Origin: Paramecium pentaurelia
Lineage: Eukaryota > Ciliophora > Oligohymenophorea > Peniculida > Parameciidae
Direction of reading: 5' to 3'
Length of the DNA: 64,000 bases
Assembly: GCA_905183005.1 (NCBI GenBank)
Contig: CAJJDO010000025.1
Coordinates: forward strand, 651,889-715,888
The translations under genes were made by a program, and so were the position numbers. Positions 26,458-36,951 of the stretch are shown here, in pieces (the first letter of the stretch is position 1; the number at the start of each line of letters is the position of its first letter). The notes beneath the pieces are model-generated. The model was given only the letters and a program-made list of their open reading frames with translations, was not told the DNA's origin and made no database searches.

Positions 26458-28153
26458 TCATTCCAGTAATTTTTATTTTATATTTTTCATATTATCGTAT
26501 GCTTTTTAAAGATATGGATCACTTTTATCTAATTTCTTTTCGAATATTCTAATTGCCTCTTAAACTTTCTCCAAAGCCTTTTAATATTATTTTAATTCTG
26601 ATAAAACAGTTCCTATATTATTGATTGTCTAAGCTACTATCTGAGAATCTTATCCATAGACTTGTTTCTAACCATCCAAGACTTCCTCAAAAATTTTCAA
26701 AGATTCTTCAAATTAGTTTTTTTAAAATAATGCTGATGCCAATTAAATTGCTGTATGCTGTGTTGATTTATGGAATATTTTCAATTCTTATGCTTTGTAT
26801 TTATATGCATCTCTAAAATATTAGATACATAAATCCAAATTATGTAATGCTCTATAACATTCAGCAATACTATGCATTGTATTACTCTTTTATAAAGCAG
26901 CATCTCCAGCATTAGGATCACTAAAAACACCTGGCTCATTATACATTTATAAAGCTTATTTGAAATAATCAATTGCTTCATCATATGATTATTTATTTTG
27001 CAAAGTCATACCTATATTATTTATAGTACTAGCTAAACTTTTTGAAGGTTGTACTTGAAGTTCGGCTTTCTTTATACTTAATGCTTTATTGAACATTTCC
27101 AAAGCTTTATCATATTGTTTATCACTTCTATATGCTTCACCTAAATTATTTAAACGATTTCCAACACTTATATGACCTTTCCCATAAATACTCTCATAAA
27201 CTTCTATAGTTTTTTAAAAATTTTAAATAGCTTTCTTTACTTCTCCTTTTTAATAGTATATCATCCCTACATTATTTAATAAATGTCCTAATAATTATTT
27301 TGATTATTATTCTAATTTCTCTTATTCATTCTATTATTCTAATATACTGATTGCTGAATCCCAATATGAAGTTGCTTTATTATTTTATTTTTTGTCATAA
27401 TAAATTTATCCAACAGTATTATACATGTAAATTAATTCATTTTAGAACTATTATTATTATGATTAACTTTATATGTATTTAATAGACTTTTCCCATACAT
27501 TTAAAGCATCATCATATTATTTTAAAGAATGATAGGCATTTCCTAATTGTATCTAGATTTCATTAAATTTTTACATTTAACTATATAGTTGTATCTTTTT
27601 CTTCATAATAATTATTTAATTCTTAAGCTTTCTAATACAATGCCAAAGCTTCTTTAAAATTTTATTGATTTGCTTCCTATTGTCCATTTTCTATAAGTTA
27701 TTTAATTTTTTCTTTTAAAAATTAAGAAAATTATGATGTAAATTATTTTCTTATTTTCTCATCTACTTTACATAATAATTCAATAGCTTTATCTTAAGCA
27801 TCAGGTTATTTGGCATTTGCAAGTTCAATCTAAGTTTAATTACAATCTTTTACATATAATTAAATCAAAATAGTTTGATTCTTAACTCCTTTCTAGTTAT
27901 AAATTTATAGTAATTCTTAAACTTCACTCAACCGAGTTTATGGATCTTGACTTAATTACTTAATTTTTTATTAAATCATAGTCACTATATCTACAGTTAC
28001 TTATGGTATTAATTCTTGTCTCTAACATTTCTTAACTAACAATGTAACTGTCTGTTTTGCTTTCAATTAAGCCTTAATCCATTCAACACATAATTAGATT
28101 TCATCATCTGTTGATGTATGTGTTAATTAAAAGACATCGATTTAAGATGGCAT
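26458..28153 (-). CDS. Kinesin-light-chain-like TPR protein
   Basis: One intron (27553-27574) gives 557 residues. The N-terminal ~180 residues are helical without a clear domain. The rest is a run of tetratricopeptide repeats, seen as repeated LGNAYHSLKQYDDAL, LNNVGMIYYQKGEVKKAI, LNNLGEAYRSDKQYDKAL and INNIGMTLQNKQSYDEAI, about 42 residues apart, which is the KLC/TPR_12 spacing. Such arrays bind peptide partners. No cargo or enzyme domain is visible, so only a scaffold role can be inferred. It is convergent with the ABC transporter, with 25 bp between the stops. Confidence 0.85.
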
Positions 28154-28191
28154 TTTAATTTATAGTTATATAATTATAAATTTATTATCAT

Positions 28192-29698
28192 TCATTCATC
28201 TTTAAATTTAACAGGAGCCTTAAATAAACTTGCTGGTTCAAAAGAGGATTACTTATTCTATTATTCCTTCTCTTTATTTATCATTAATTCATCATCATCA
28301 ACTTTATCTAAATCTAAATCATTAAAGTCTGATAATAGTTATTATCTATAATAATAATAATAATATGATTATTACCTTTAAACTTTTAATTGTTAGACTT
28401 TTTATTCATATTAAGCAATTTAAGAATTTAATTTTTGAATTGCAGACTTTTTGCTTCTTACAATATTCTACAAATGCTATCCAAATGGATATTCAGTCAT
28501 TAAAGGAGTGGCAGAAGCCTTTTGATTTTATACACTAATAAGTTTTTAAACAAATTAACTAGCACCTTGTTTGTCATGGAATCTATATTTTCTAGTATTA
28601 TTCAACACTTATAATTAGACAACTATATGAAATTCAAATACTATATACCATTTTCATCTCTACTGAATGCCAAATATTCTTTTTTTAAAGGGATCACTTA
28701 AATAATTTATCGTAAATCTTCATCTCTCGATACAAGCATTTATGATTTTCCAATAGTGAAATGAACTGTTTTTGATTATCCTAAACTTGCTAATTTTGAA
28801 GCAGATGTTTTAAGTAAGGAATGTGGAGGAATATATGAATCATTCCATAAGAAATAATTTTTTGTTGATACTTAATCAAAAAATAAGTTGGTTACTTTTG
28901 AACTTACAGTTTTACTATTTTCACCGATTGAATAATGTTGTACTTTAAATAAATTCAAATCTTATTTTGTATTTGGATTATGAAATTCAAGAGTAGGTTT
29001 TGTTTCTTCAAATATTTCTTTGGCAAAAATAGCTAATTTAACAAGTTAATCTCTTTGATTTTGAAATTTAGCTTTATAATTTTAGGAAAGTATTTTCCCA
29101 TTCTCAATAAAATTAATTATGAATTCATCATCTTTTTTAGAATACAAGGCTGACTTAAAATAATTAATAACTTTTATACTGAAATGTTAGAAAACATATA
29201 ACTTTTTGTTCTTACATCCTTCTTTTACTCTGTTAAGGTTTGGGCTGAAAAATTGAATTACATAATTTCACTAGTTGATTTTCCTTCTTTAATAACTTCA
29301 AAAATAAAAAAAGGCCACAATTTATCACCTAATCAAATGGGTAATTATACTTTATTTGTTTGGCAAGATTAAATCAAAAGGTTGACTTAAATAGCATCTA
29401 ATCATCAATTTATGCATATAGGATTCTCTAGCCTTTTATATATTAATAATTCAATTTACCTTCTCGTCCTTGATTATTTTATAAGCTTCATTAGTTTTAT
29501 TCAGATTTTCCTAACTATCTCCTTATTGATATTCTTTGTCAGTGTAAAACTTTATTAGAGTGTTATAATTTCTTAAGTTAATATCAATGTCAACCTATCT
29601 ATTTATTGTTCAGACGATGTAAACTTAACAGCTAAAATTGTAAAATATCCATATGATCCTTCATTTTCCATTTTCTTCTATTCATCTCCATCAATCAT
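28192..29698 (-). CDS. Divergent J-domain-like protein without HPD, with coiled-coil tail
   Basis: Six introns (29572-29594, 29433-29459, 29329-29350, 29154-29179, 28623-28648, 28346-28375) give 450 residues. Residues ~14-80 follow the J-domain pattern: YFTILAV, then SSEQQIDRNYNTLIKFYTDK, then NKTNEAYKIIKDEKARESY. The HPD tripeptide needed to stimulate Hsp70 is replaced by YTD. The middle has beta-rich segments of unknown type that may be PH-like. The end is a coiled coil with an acidic DLDLDKVDDDEL. Function is unknown; if the fold call is right it is a J-like protein probably unable to activate Hsp70. Confidence 0.65.
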
Positions 29699-29754
29699 TT
29701 TTATTTAAAATATATTTAATATAAATTTCATAATGAATATAATCTAATATTATA

Positions 29755-30902
29755 TCATGGTCCGATCATATTTAAGATTCTATCAACTGCTGCCTCAACA
29801 TTTCCTCCAGTGGCAATCAAGGCCTCCAAATTCACTTATTTATTAGTAAATCCTAATTCTTGCAATTATTATAATTAAGTAGCATATTTCTACTCTGCAG
29901 CTTCATGTGTTAATGGGGCACCGCCAAGGCCTCCAGCTCCTCCAACACCTCCTAATTTGATTTAATTCAATAATCATACCTCCCATCATATTCATTAAAC
30001 CTTATAAATCAAAACCGCCAAGGGGATTTTAAGCATTTTAATTAATTGGAGGGGGTACTTAAGCAGTATTAGGATTTGGTGGATTAGGTTGATCTCCAAC
30101 TCCACCTAAGCCTCCCATACCACCAAGGCCTCCCATTCCGCCCATTCCTCCGAGGCCTCCAAGTCCTCCCATTCCACCCATTCCGCCCATTCCTTATAAG
30201 GCCATTTAAATTGCTTATGGATTCATCATCATTTAAAATAGTTAAGGATTATCAAATATTTATTAAAGTTATGGATTTGTTTAAATCATTTAAGCAATCA
30301 TAGGATGTTGCATTATTTGTTATCTTATTTGTGGATTTTACATCATCTAAAATATTTAGAAAAAGTTAAATACTTATTACATTTATGCTTGGTACATTGG
30401 GCTTTAGAGGAGCTACATCATCATTTATGGATCCATTCCCATACCACCCATTCCGCCGAGTCCTCCCATTCCTCCGAGTCCTCCCATTCCACCGAAGCCT
30501 CCCATTCCACCAAGGCCTCCCATACCTCCCATGCCACCTGCTCCTCCTAATCCTCCTAAACCTGGAAGTCCACCTTATTATCCTCCAAGGGGTTATTATG
30601 GTTATTATTATTATTGACCTGGAGCTTATTAGGGTGGTTATTAGTTTTGTTCTAATTTAGTTTATTTTAATACATTTTGTAACAACTAGATGCATGGTAG
30701 AATCAGCCTTTACATTGACATTTGTGAGGACGTCAACGTCTTTAAGAATTTTACCTTAAAAAATAATCTTCATTTAAGAAGGCTCTGAATTAAATTTAGG
30801 TGTGAGTTTCTCCTTTAATTCTTTCACTGTGGCATTAGGGTCTATTTCTATAACTTCAATTTGATCTGCTCCGTGCTTGATTTTGATTGAAATGGTTGTC
30901 AT
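29755..30902 (-). CDS. DSK2: Ubiquilin/DSK2 shuttle factor with Gly-Met tracts
   Basis: Three introns (30652-30673, 30347-30373, 29952-29979) give 356 residues. An N-terminal ubiquitin-like domain starts TTISIKIKHG and contains MKIIFQGKILKD. STI1-type segments (MMQNPQIRQQIMQHP, NPQLQQIFDNPQLFQMMM) lie between two Gly/Met/Leu-rich tracts, and the C-terminus is a UBA domain (LGFTNKQVNLEALIATGGN, then DRIL). This is the ubiquilin order UBL-STI1-UBA. It carries ubiquitylated proteins to the proteasome. The tracts are far richer in G+C than their surroundings, and the plus-strand ORFs at 30305-30660 are their shadows. Confidence 0.93.
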
Positions 30903-31093
30903 GAAATTTAATTAATGATTTAAATCTAGAACAATTCATACTCTTCTATAATTTAAATAGTTTATTTTGATGAATAGATAATAGTAATAAAGACATTCAC
31001 GTTAAAATTGCTAAATTTGCCATAAGTCAGTCCAAGCAGATCGATTGGTACTAAATAAATCTAGTCAAGGTTGCACATTAAACACAATGTTTA

Positions 31094-31884
31094 ATGTAAT
31101 AAAGAGAGAGAAGAACATAGCAATAACAATAATAATAATCAAGGCAATAATATTATTAGCAATAAAGATAGCCTTAATAAAGAATAAATAATTCTCATAA
31201 TCATAATAGAAATTATAATATCCAATACAGTCAAGATAGTTCTGATAGTGATTAAGATGGAATGGTTCAATTTCCAAATTTTAATTGTAATTCAATTTAA
31301 AAAGTATAGAAATTTTTGGGCCAAATTCTTAATTTCAGAGATCAATGGACAATATGAGACATTAAATGAATGAGGCTTTCAATATTAAGTAAAAATAAAC
31401 AATTATTCTAGTTTAAATTTTGGTTCTGATTCATTTTAATTTAATCTACAAACTAATGGAGGTTAGAGATAACATATTTAAATACGAAATATAGGGCCAG
31501 GAATTCAAGTCTAATAAGTTTTTAATATGCCTAATGTATAATTCTATTATGGTGATGATGACGATGATGATGAAGATGAAAACTATTAAGAAAATTAATT
31601 TTATTAAGATTAAGAGCCAGAAGTTGAGGAAAGAAGATAAGCATAACCCATGAGATCGAGTGAAATTAAATAGATACCAACATAAAAATATATACCTAAC
31701 TAGAAAAATTTAAATTGTGTTGTTTGCATGATTGATTTTAAAAAATCTGATAATGTCAAGTAAACAGTTATATTAATAAAACAATAGAATATTGGAATGT
31801 TTTCACTAGTTTCATGCAAAGTGTATTGATTAATGGTTGAAATAGAAAGGAGAATGCCCTGTATGTAGACACTAATTAAATTGA
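31094..31884 (+). CDS. RING-H2 E3 ubiquitin-ligase-like protein with poly-Q start
   Basis: Three introns (31304-31338, 31389-31411, 31760-31787) give 234 residues. The N-terminal ~45 residues are dominated by glutamine encoded mainly by TAA/TAG. A middle part carries an acidic run (about ten D/E near residue 125). The C-terminus is a complete RING-H2: CVVC, then ECFHQFHAKC and ECPVC (C3H2C3). No membrane segment is seen. It probably ubiquitylates unknown targets. The start is uncertain because the frame is open about 120 bp upstream of this ATG without another ATG. The ubiquilin gene is its divergent neighbour. Confidence 0.8.
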
Positions 31885-33136
31885 ATAATTTGCACTATAT
31901 ATGACATTACATCAATTAATCAAGTTTATTAGTTCTTCTTAAATGTATATTAAAATATCACATAATTAATGTTTTATTCAAATATACAAAGTTTATTATC
32001 ATTTATTAAATGATAATATGAAATATCTATATGACTATAACTAAATAAAATGTGTTTATTGAATTAATTATTTTGCTTTCTTCAATATAGAATATAATAA
32101 GTAATTCAAAGCATCAATTATCTACAAAAAGTATTAAAGATTCATCATTTTTTTTGATTTATTAAATAAGTAAAAATTTATTCTATTTCTACTTCCAATA
32201 TTTTATCGGTTTAAAAGAATTACCCATTTACATAAATAAAGTCTCAAATAAAATTCCATTCCAAACTATGTTCATTTTTAGGTTATTAAGGATTTCTTCA
32301 TTCAAAACAAGTAAGAATAAACTTCAACATTTTTAATATATGAAATTATATAAAGTCATTTTTCAATATTAATTTGAAATTTTTATATAAGACTTGTTTT
32401 AATTATTGATTATTTCGTAATATAAGATCTTTTTAATATATTGTTCTACTATTTTCAAGGTTAATTTAACATATTCATAATAATAATGATCAAAATATAG
32501 AGATTATTATAATTAATAATTTAATTGAAGTTTTTTTCATATTGAATTGCTTAACATTATTAGATCTAAATTGTATAATCATTTTCAGTGAATATATAAT
32601 ATACTATTGAGTAGATAGTATTTCTTATATTCATATTATTCCTATAATTGCCTGAAAATAAAAATGAATCATATTAAACTAATATTAATTGTGTATTTTT
32701 TCATAATTGAACATATTCTCTATTAAAGATTATAAATTTAAACATATGATCATAGAGAATTGACCAACCATATAAAATAAGTGTCTTATTCCATTGCAGT
32801 AATTATAAATTATCTTTATCAATTCAGTATAAACATTAAATGAACAAATAATTTATTTTTTTACTCCTGCCCACATTTTTGAAATTGTAATAAAATTTGT
32901 AAATTTTTTGTTTATCAACCTATAGAAGAATACATTAGATTTTGCTTTTTTTAAAAGATGGAACTGATATATAGTCTAACTTATGAAATCCATACATCCA
33001 AATTTCATTTAATTCAAAATTCAATAAATTATCTATAATAATACTTAAATTTCTTCATCTATATTGTTACTCAATAATATGTAAGATTGTTGATAGTTAA
33101 TGTTAAATTATATTCTGTTACAAATTATATAGAAAT
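31885..33136. other. Gene-poor AT-rich stretch
   Basis: About 1.25 kb without a gene I can support on either strand. Short open frames occur but carry no domain, amino-acid bias or intron pattern typical of the genes around them. Confidence 0.5.
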
Positions 33137-33348
33137 TCATTTCTAAAATTGACAGTTCTTGCAGCAAATATCGATCTTTTCTTGATTAATAAATCCACAT
33201 TATTGGCAAATCCAATTATAGTGATTTTTATCATTACCCATTTTAATTCCTTTTCCTTCAAAAGGTTTAAATGTTTTTTTTTAAGTTTAGGTTTGCTTTG
33301 GTTACTTTGTTTACTTAGTTTATTTTTTTTAAGCTTTTTCTAAGACAT
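33137..33348 (-). CDS. Small RanBP2-type zinc-finger protein (one-base frameshift in A9 run)
   Basis: An ATG at 33346-33348 begins a Lys/Gln-rich stretch (MSQKKLKKNKLSKQ). After a run of nine A/T bases near 33274-33282, the coding frame continues in another phase into a RanBP2-type finger: NWICQQCGFINQ then CCKNC, four cysteines with W and N at the usual positions, ending in TGA. Start and stop are out of phase unless one base is added (or two removed) at the homopolymer. This is most simply a sequencing error; a real frameshift is possible. Expected ~70 residues; such fingers bind RNA or ubiquitin. Confidence 0.6.
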
Positions 33349-34066
33349 AATAGCCTCCTTTATTTTAAAGTTTGTTGTTCATTATAAAGTGAATGATCTT
33401 TATTATTATTTTAATATAATAATATAATTAATAAAGATCATATATTATAAAATAATCTGATAAATAATGATATATATATATATATAATATATTTCGTGGT
33501 ATTTATTTAAATGTAATTAGAATGGATTTTGTCAGATTCTATATTATAAATTAATGAATAACTTCTATATCTTCAAGGCTTATTTTGAAGTAGTATTCAA
33601 GTTTTTTCATTAAATAAGCTAAAATAATGTAATTAATTTTAGAAATAATTTCTAAAATATAATAATAAAATTATGGAAAATATTTGATTCTGTATTGATC
33701 TATGAATGAATAAAAGAAATATCTTAAAATATTAGATAAAATTGTTTAAATGAAACATTTCAATCATCATTTTATTAATTAAAAGGTTTTTTGCTGTTGC
33801 AATAACTTATATCTAATAATATCACAATTATTTTAACACTAATAAATTTTAAAATATGCAACATAATCATAATTATAAAATTGAATGTTCTAATTCTATT
33901 GTATTCTTAGTATCGAATCCATATTAAAATATTATAATACACAATTTAAAAGTCATTCAAAATGCTTCTAATATGAAGTGAAAATTGATCAAGAATAAAG
34001 TATAATAAATTGAATTAATTTTTTTACAACAATATACAATTACTATATACAACAATTTTTTCTTTT
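33349..34066. other. Intergenic AT-rich DNA
   Basis: About 720 bp with a TA repeat near 33470-33490 and no gene seen. Confidence 0.5.
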
Positions 34067-34567
34067 TCAAAGACTTTCAGAAGTCTTTCTGGTCCATGCT
34101 GTGATTTCATATTACTAAATACTCATTTTTCTGGTTTTAATATTACTGAAATCAATAGATTTATTTTTTTGTGAATGTCTGTCTAATGAATTAAGACGAT
34201 CTCTTGAAATTAATTTCATAAAATTGAGTGAATTTGGTTGAGTAGTAATTTTATAATGTTGAATTCTTAGGAAATATGGAAACTATTCCTAAAAATTTTC
34301 TCTACATTTCTATTAATTATTTTTATTAGAATTAGGTCTGTTGAATTAATTTAATATTACTCTCTTCATTCTCATCAAATTGGCTGGATTTTTCATATTT
34401 TTTGATGGTTATTATTTTTAAACAACCTCTTGTTCAATTTTATTATTTATTCTATAATTCTTCAAAATTTACTCTATATCTATTTCATTAGGAAGTAAAT
34501 TGATTATTCTTCTTTATTTATTTAAGACAAGTGGACTATTAAAATTGAATAATTAAGAATCACACAT
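34067..34567 (-). CDS. Unknown basic protein, 166 residues
   Basis: An intronless frame from ATG 34565-34567 to TGA 34067-34069. The product is rich in K, R, N and S with a hydrophobic-poor sequence (for example NSLDRHSQKNKSIDF). No domain, membrane helix or signal peptide is visible. Codon use and glutamine coding by TAA/TAG match neighbouring genes, so it is probably real. Function unknown. Confidence 0.55.
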
Positions 34568-35117
34568 ATTAATAATATTATTAAATTTAATTGATACTAT
34601 TTAATTTCAATTTGTAATTATTCACTTATGTATATTTTTAATTTTTCTATATTGGATAATTCATATTTGATTTATTTACAAATATTATATATATATTTAT
34701 CATAATTATTATCAATTCTAAAGTTGAATACATATTAAAACAATTAAACAATAATAATAATACATAAATTGGAATAAATTAATTAATATTTTTTTAAATA
34801 AATTGATTTCTATTATAATAATTTCTCATTTTAACTGATAAATAATAGCTACTGTTTAATTCTATTTTTGAGTTAGATCTTAAGTATAGAAGTAAAAATT
34901 GATAATAATTTGAACTTAATATGTGGGTTTTCTTTTAAAAATGAAATGATCATTTACAATCTTTAATTTAGTGTTATTTAATACTTTAAGATAATTATTA
35001 TTTAGGGTACTAAGATTATGTATTTGATTGAAATAAGAAATACTAATCAAACTGAAATTATGATTTACACAATTATGTTAAAGATTTCATTAAGTATATA
35101 CTATATACACAAATCAA
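34568..35117. other. Intergenic AT-rich DNA
   Basis: About 550 bp with A/T runs and no gene seen. Confidence 0.5.
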
Positions 35118-35564
35118 TCAAATTTAAATCTCATCTGAACTCTCAACAGTCCATTTTTTAGGAGTACAATTTCTATAAAATTATCGAAGGTGTAGATTTT
35201 CAATCTTTTCTTGTTTTTTTGATTATTCTGGTATTGTTGTTGGAATTTTAAGAGATATTCTTTTATTAATATTGTGATGTTAGGTTTGTAAAGGTTATAA
35301 TAAATAAGGTAAAACATCTGGTTCCATTTCATCGAAAGTTTTTAAATTATTTGGGTTTGATTTAGGTTTAACATGCTTTGGTTTTATTGAAACATCTAAA
35401 AAGTGATTAGGTCTTAAATCAATTGTTCTTGCTGGTTATGGTGATTTATGAACAATTTTGTGAATAAGTGCCTTTTCAATTTATAAATATTCTTTTTCTT
35501 TTAATCTTATTTGTTCTCTTATTTTTTCAATAAATCTTTGGATGCCAATTTCATAATTATTCAT
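35118..35564 (-). CDS. Unknown 148-residue protein
   Basis: Intronless frame starting MNNYEIGIQRF. A short N-terminal charged helix (EKIREQIRLKEKEYLQIEKAL) is followed by a proline-containing basic segment (KPKHVKPKSNP). The rest has no recognised domain. Like the protein encoded at 34067, it is basic and lysine-rich; the two may belong to the small disordered or cytoskeletal proteins common in ciliates, but that is only a guess. The antisense-like ORF at 35114-35332 is another frame of this gene. Confidence 0.6.
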
Positions 35565-36140
35565 TTCTATATTAATTGATTAATATAAAATAAATTAAGA
35601 TCATAAATATTAAATTCAACAAATATTGCATCACTGTAATATAATCATAAATTCTTGATTATTAATTACATCATCCAAACATTTATAACAAAAATAAAAT
35701 TTATATTAAATAATTTTTGGTCATTAAAATTTTTTAAGCAAATAAACTATATTCTTCAAAATCCTATAGAATTTAATACATAGATTTATAATGGGAAAAT
35801 ATAATCAAATACTACAACCTATATTAATAATAATCGTAATATTTATTTTTATTATATGTGAAATTCAAATATTATCTAAACTATAATCCATTCAAACTCT
35901 ACTTTTTGCTTTTATAATTGTTTGGAAATAAAGAGTAAAATTTAATATATATTTATATAATAAACATATTACTGATTACTAAAATACTCATTTCTTATTT
36001 ATTTATTTATAAGAAAAGTATAGTCAAATGATAAATTTTAAGGCAAAAAATAGCATAGATATTACTAATATTCATTTGTAATAAATTTGATAATTTAAAT
36101 TAAGAAATGAGTAATAATTAAAGCTAATATATAATAAAAT
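35565..36140. other. Intergenic AT-rich DNA
   Basis: About 575 bp, no gene or RNA recognised. Confidence 0.5.
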
Positions 36141-36765
36141 CAATTTTTTATTTTTCTTTCATTTTGTTTAGTTGTCTACTTTTGTTTTCCTTATTACTTT
36201 TTAACAATTTTTGTTTCAACTATATTTTTCAACTTTAATATTTCTTTCTGAAATTTATCAATTTGTTTATTAAATTTGATATTTTCCTAACCATCTTTAA
36301 ATACTTAATTGTATAAATCTTAGGTTTCTTATTCATTGTATTAATTTGATTTTAATTTTTAATTTTCCATAAGCAATTTTATTTTCTCTTATTCAGCCAA
36401 ATCCAATTATTTTTAAAGGAAATCCACTTGCTACTAATATTCATCTTTCATTTTAATATGCATTTACCTATAATTTGAATAAAGTCTTACTTTAATTATT
36501 CCAATTCAATTTATATTATCTCAGCCTTTTCTTACTCTAATCTTTTAATTTATTCTTCTCTTTAAATTTCATCATATGATGAAAGCAATTCTTTTAACTC
36601 TTATTCTAAGCTGACATTTTTTTATCTCAAAGTTTCCAATTCATTCAATAGACCAGCTTTATCTTAAAATAGAATTGTAGATTGATCAAAAGAACTAAAT
36701 TACTATGATTTCCTTTTTTCCATATATTAATGAATCCGAGAATCTACATCATCAATATTTTTCAT
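36141..36765 (-). CDS. Coiled-coil protein, 191 residues
   Basis: Two introns (36445-36467, 36180-36205) are needed for a clean frame from ATG 36763-36765 to TGA 36141-36143. Residues ~35-175 form an almost continuous coiled coil (LLNELETLRQKNVSLEQEL; LEQEKAEIIQIELEQL) with a K/Q-rich C-terminus. No other domain is seen. A structural or ciliary role is plausible but cannot be shown. The second intron ends AAG; alternative 3' ends are possible. Confidence 0.65.
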
Positions 36766-36951
36766 CAATTTATAAATAATGAATTTTGAATTGATAAAAA
36801 ATTCTAAATTAATTAAATAAATAACGAAATTTAATTTGCATTATTATTCATACAGATAATAATAAAGTCTTTCTGTATTGAATGTATTTTAAAAGATATT
36901 ATAAGATAATTATAAATAATATTAGATATGAAATATTAGTAAATATATTGA

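Noticed and set aside
30305..30660. Plus-strand His/Ser-rich and Pro-rich ORFs
   Set aside because: They are antisense and alternate-frame readings of the Gly-Met tracts of the ubiquilin gene.
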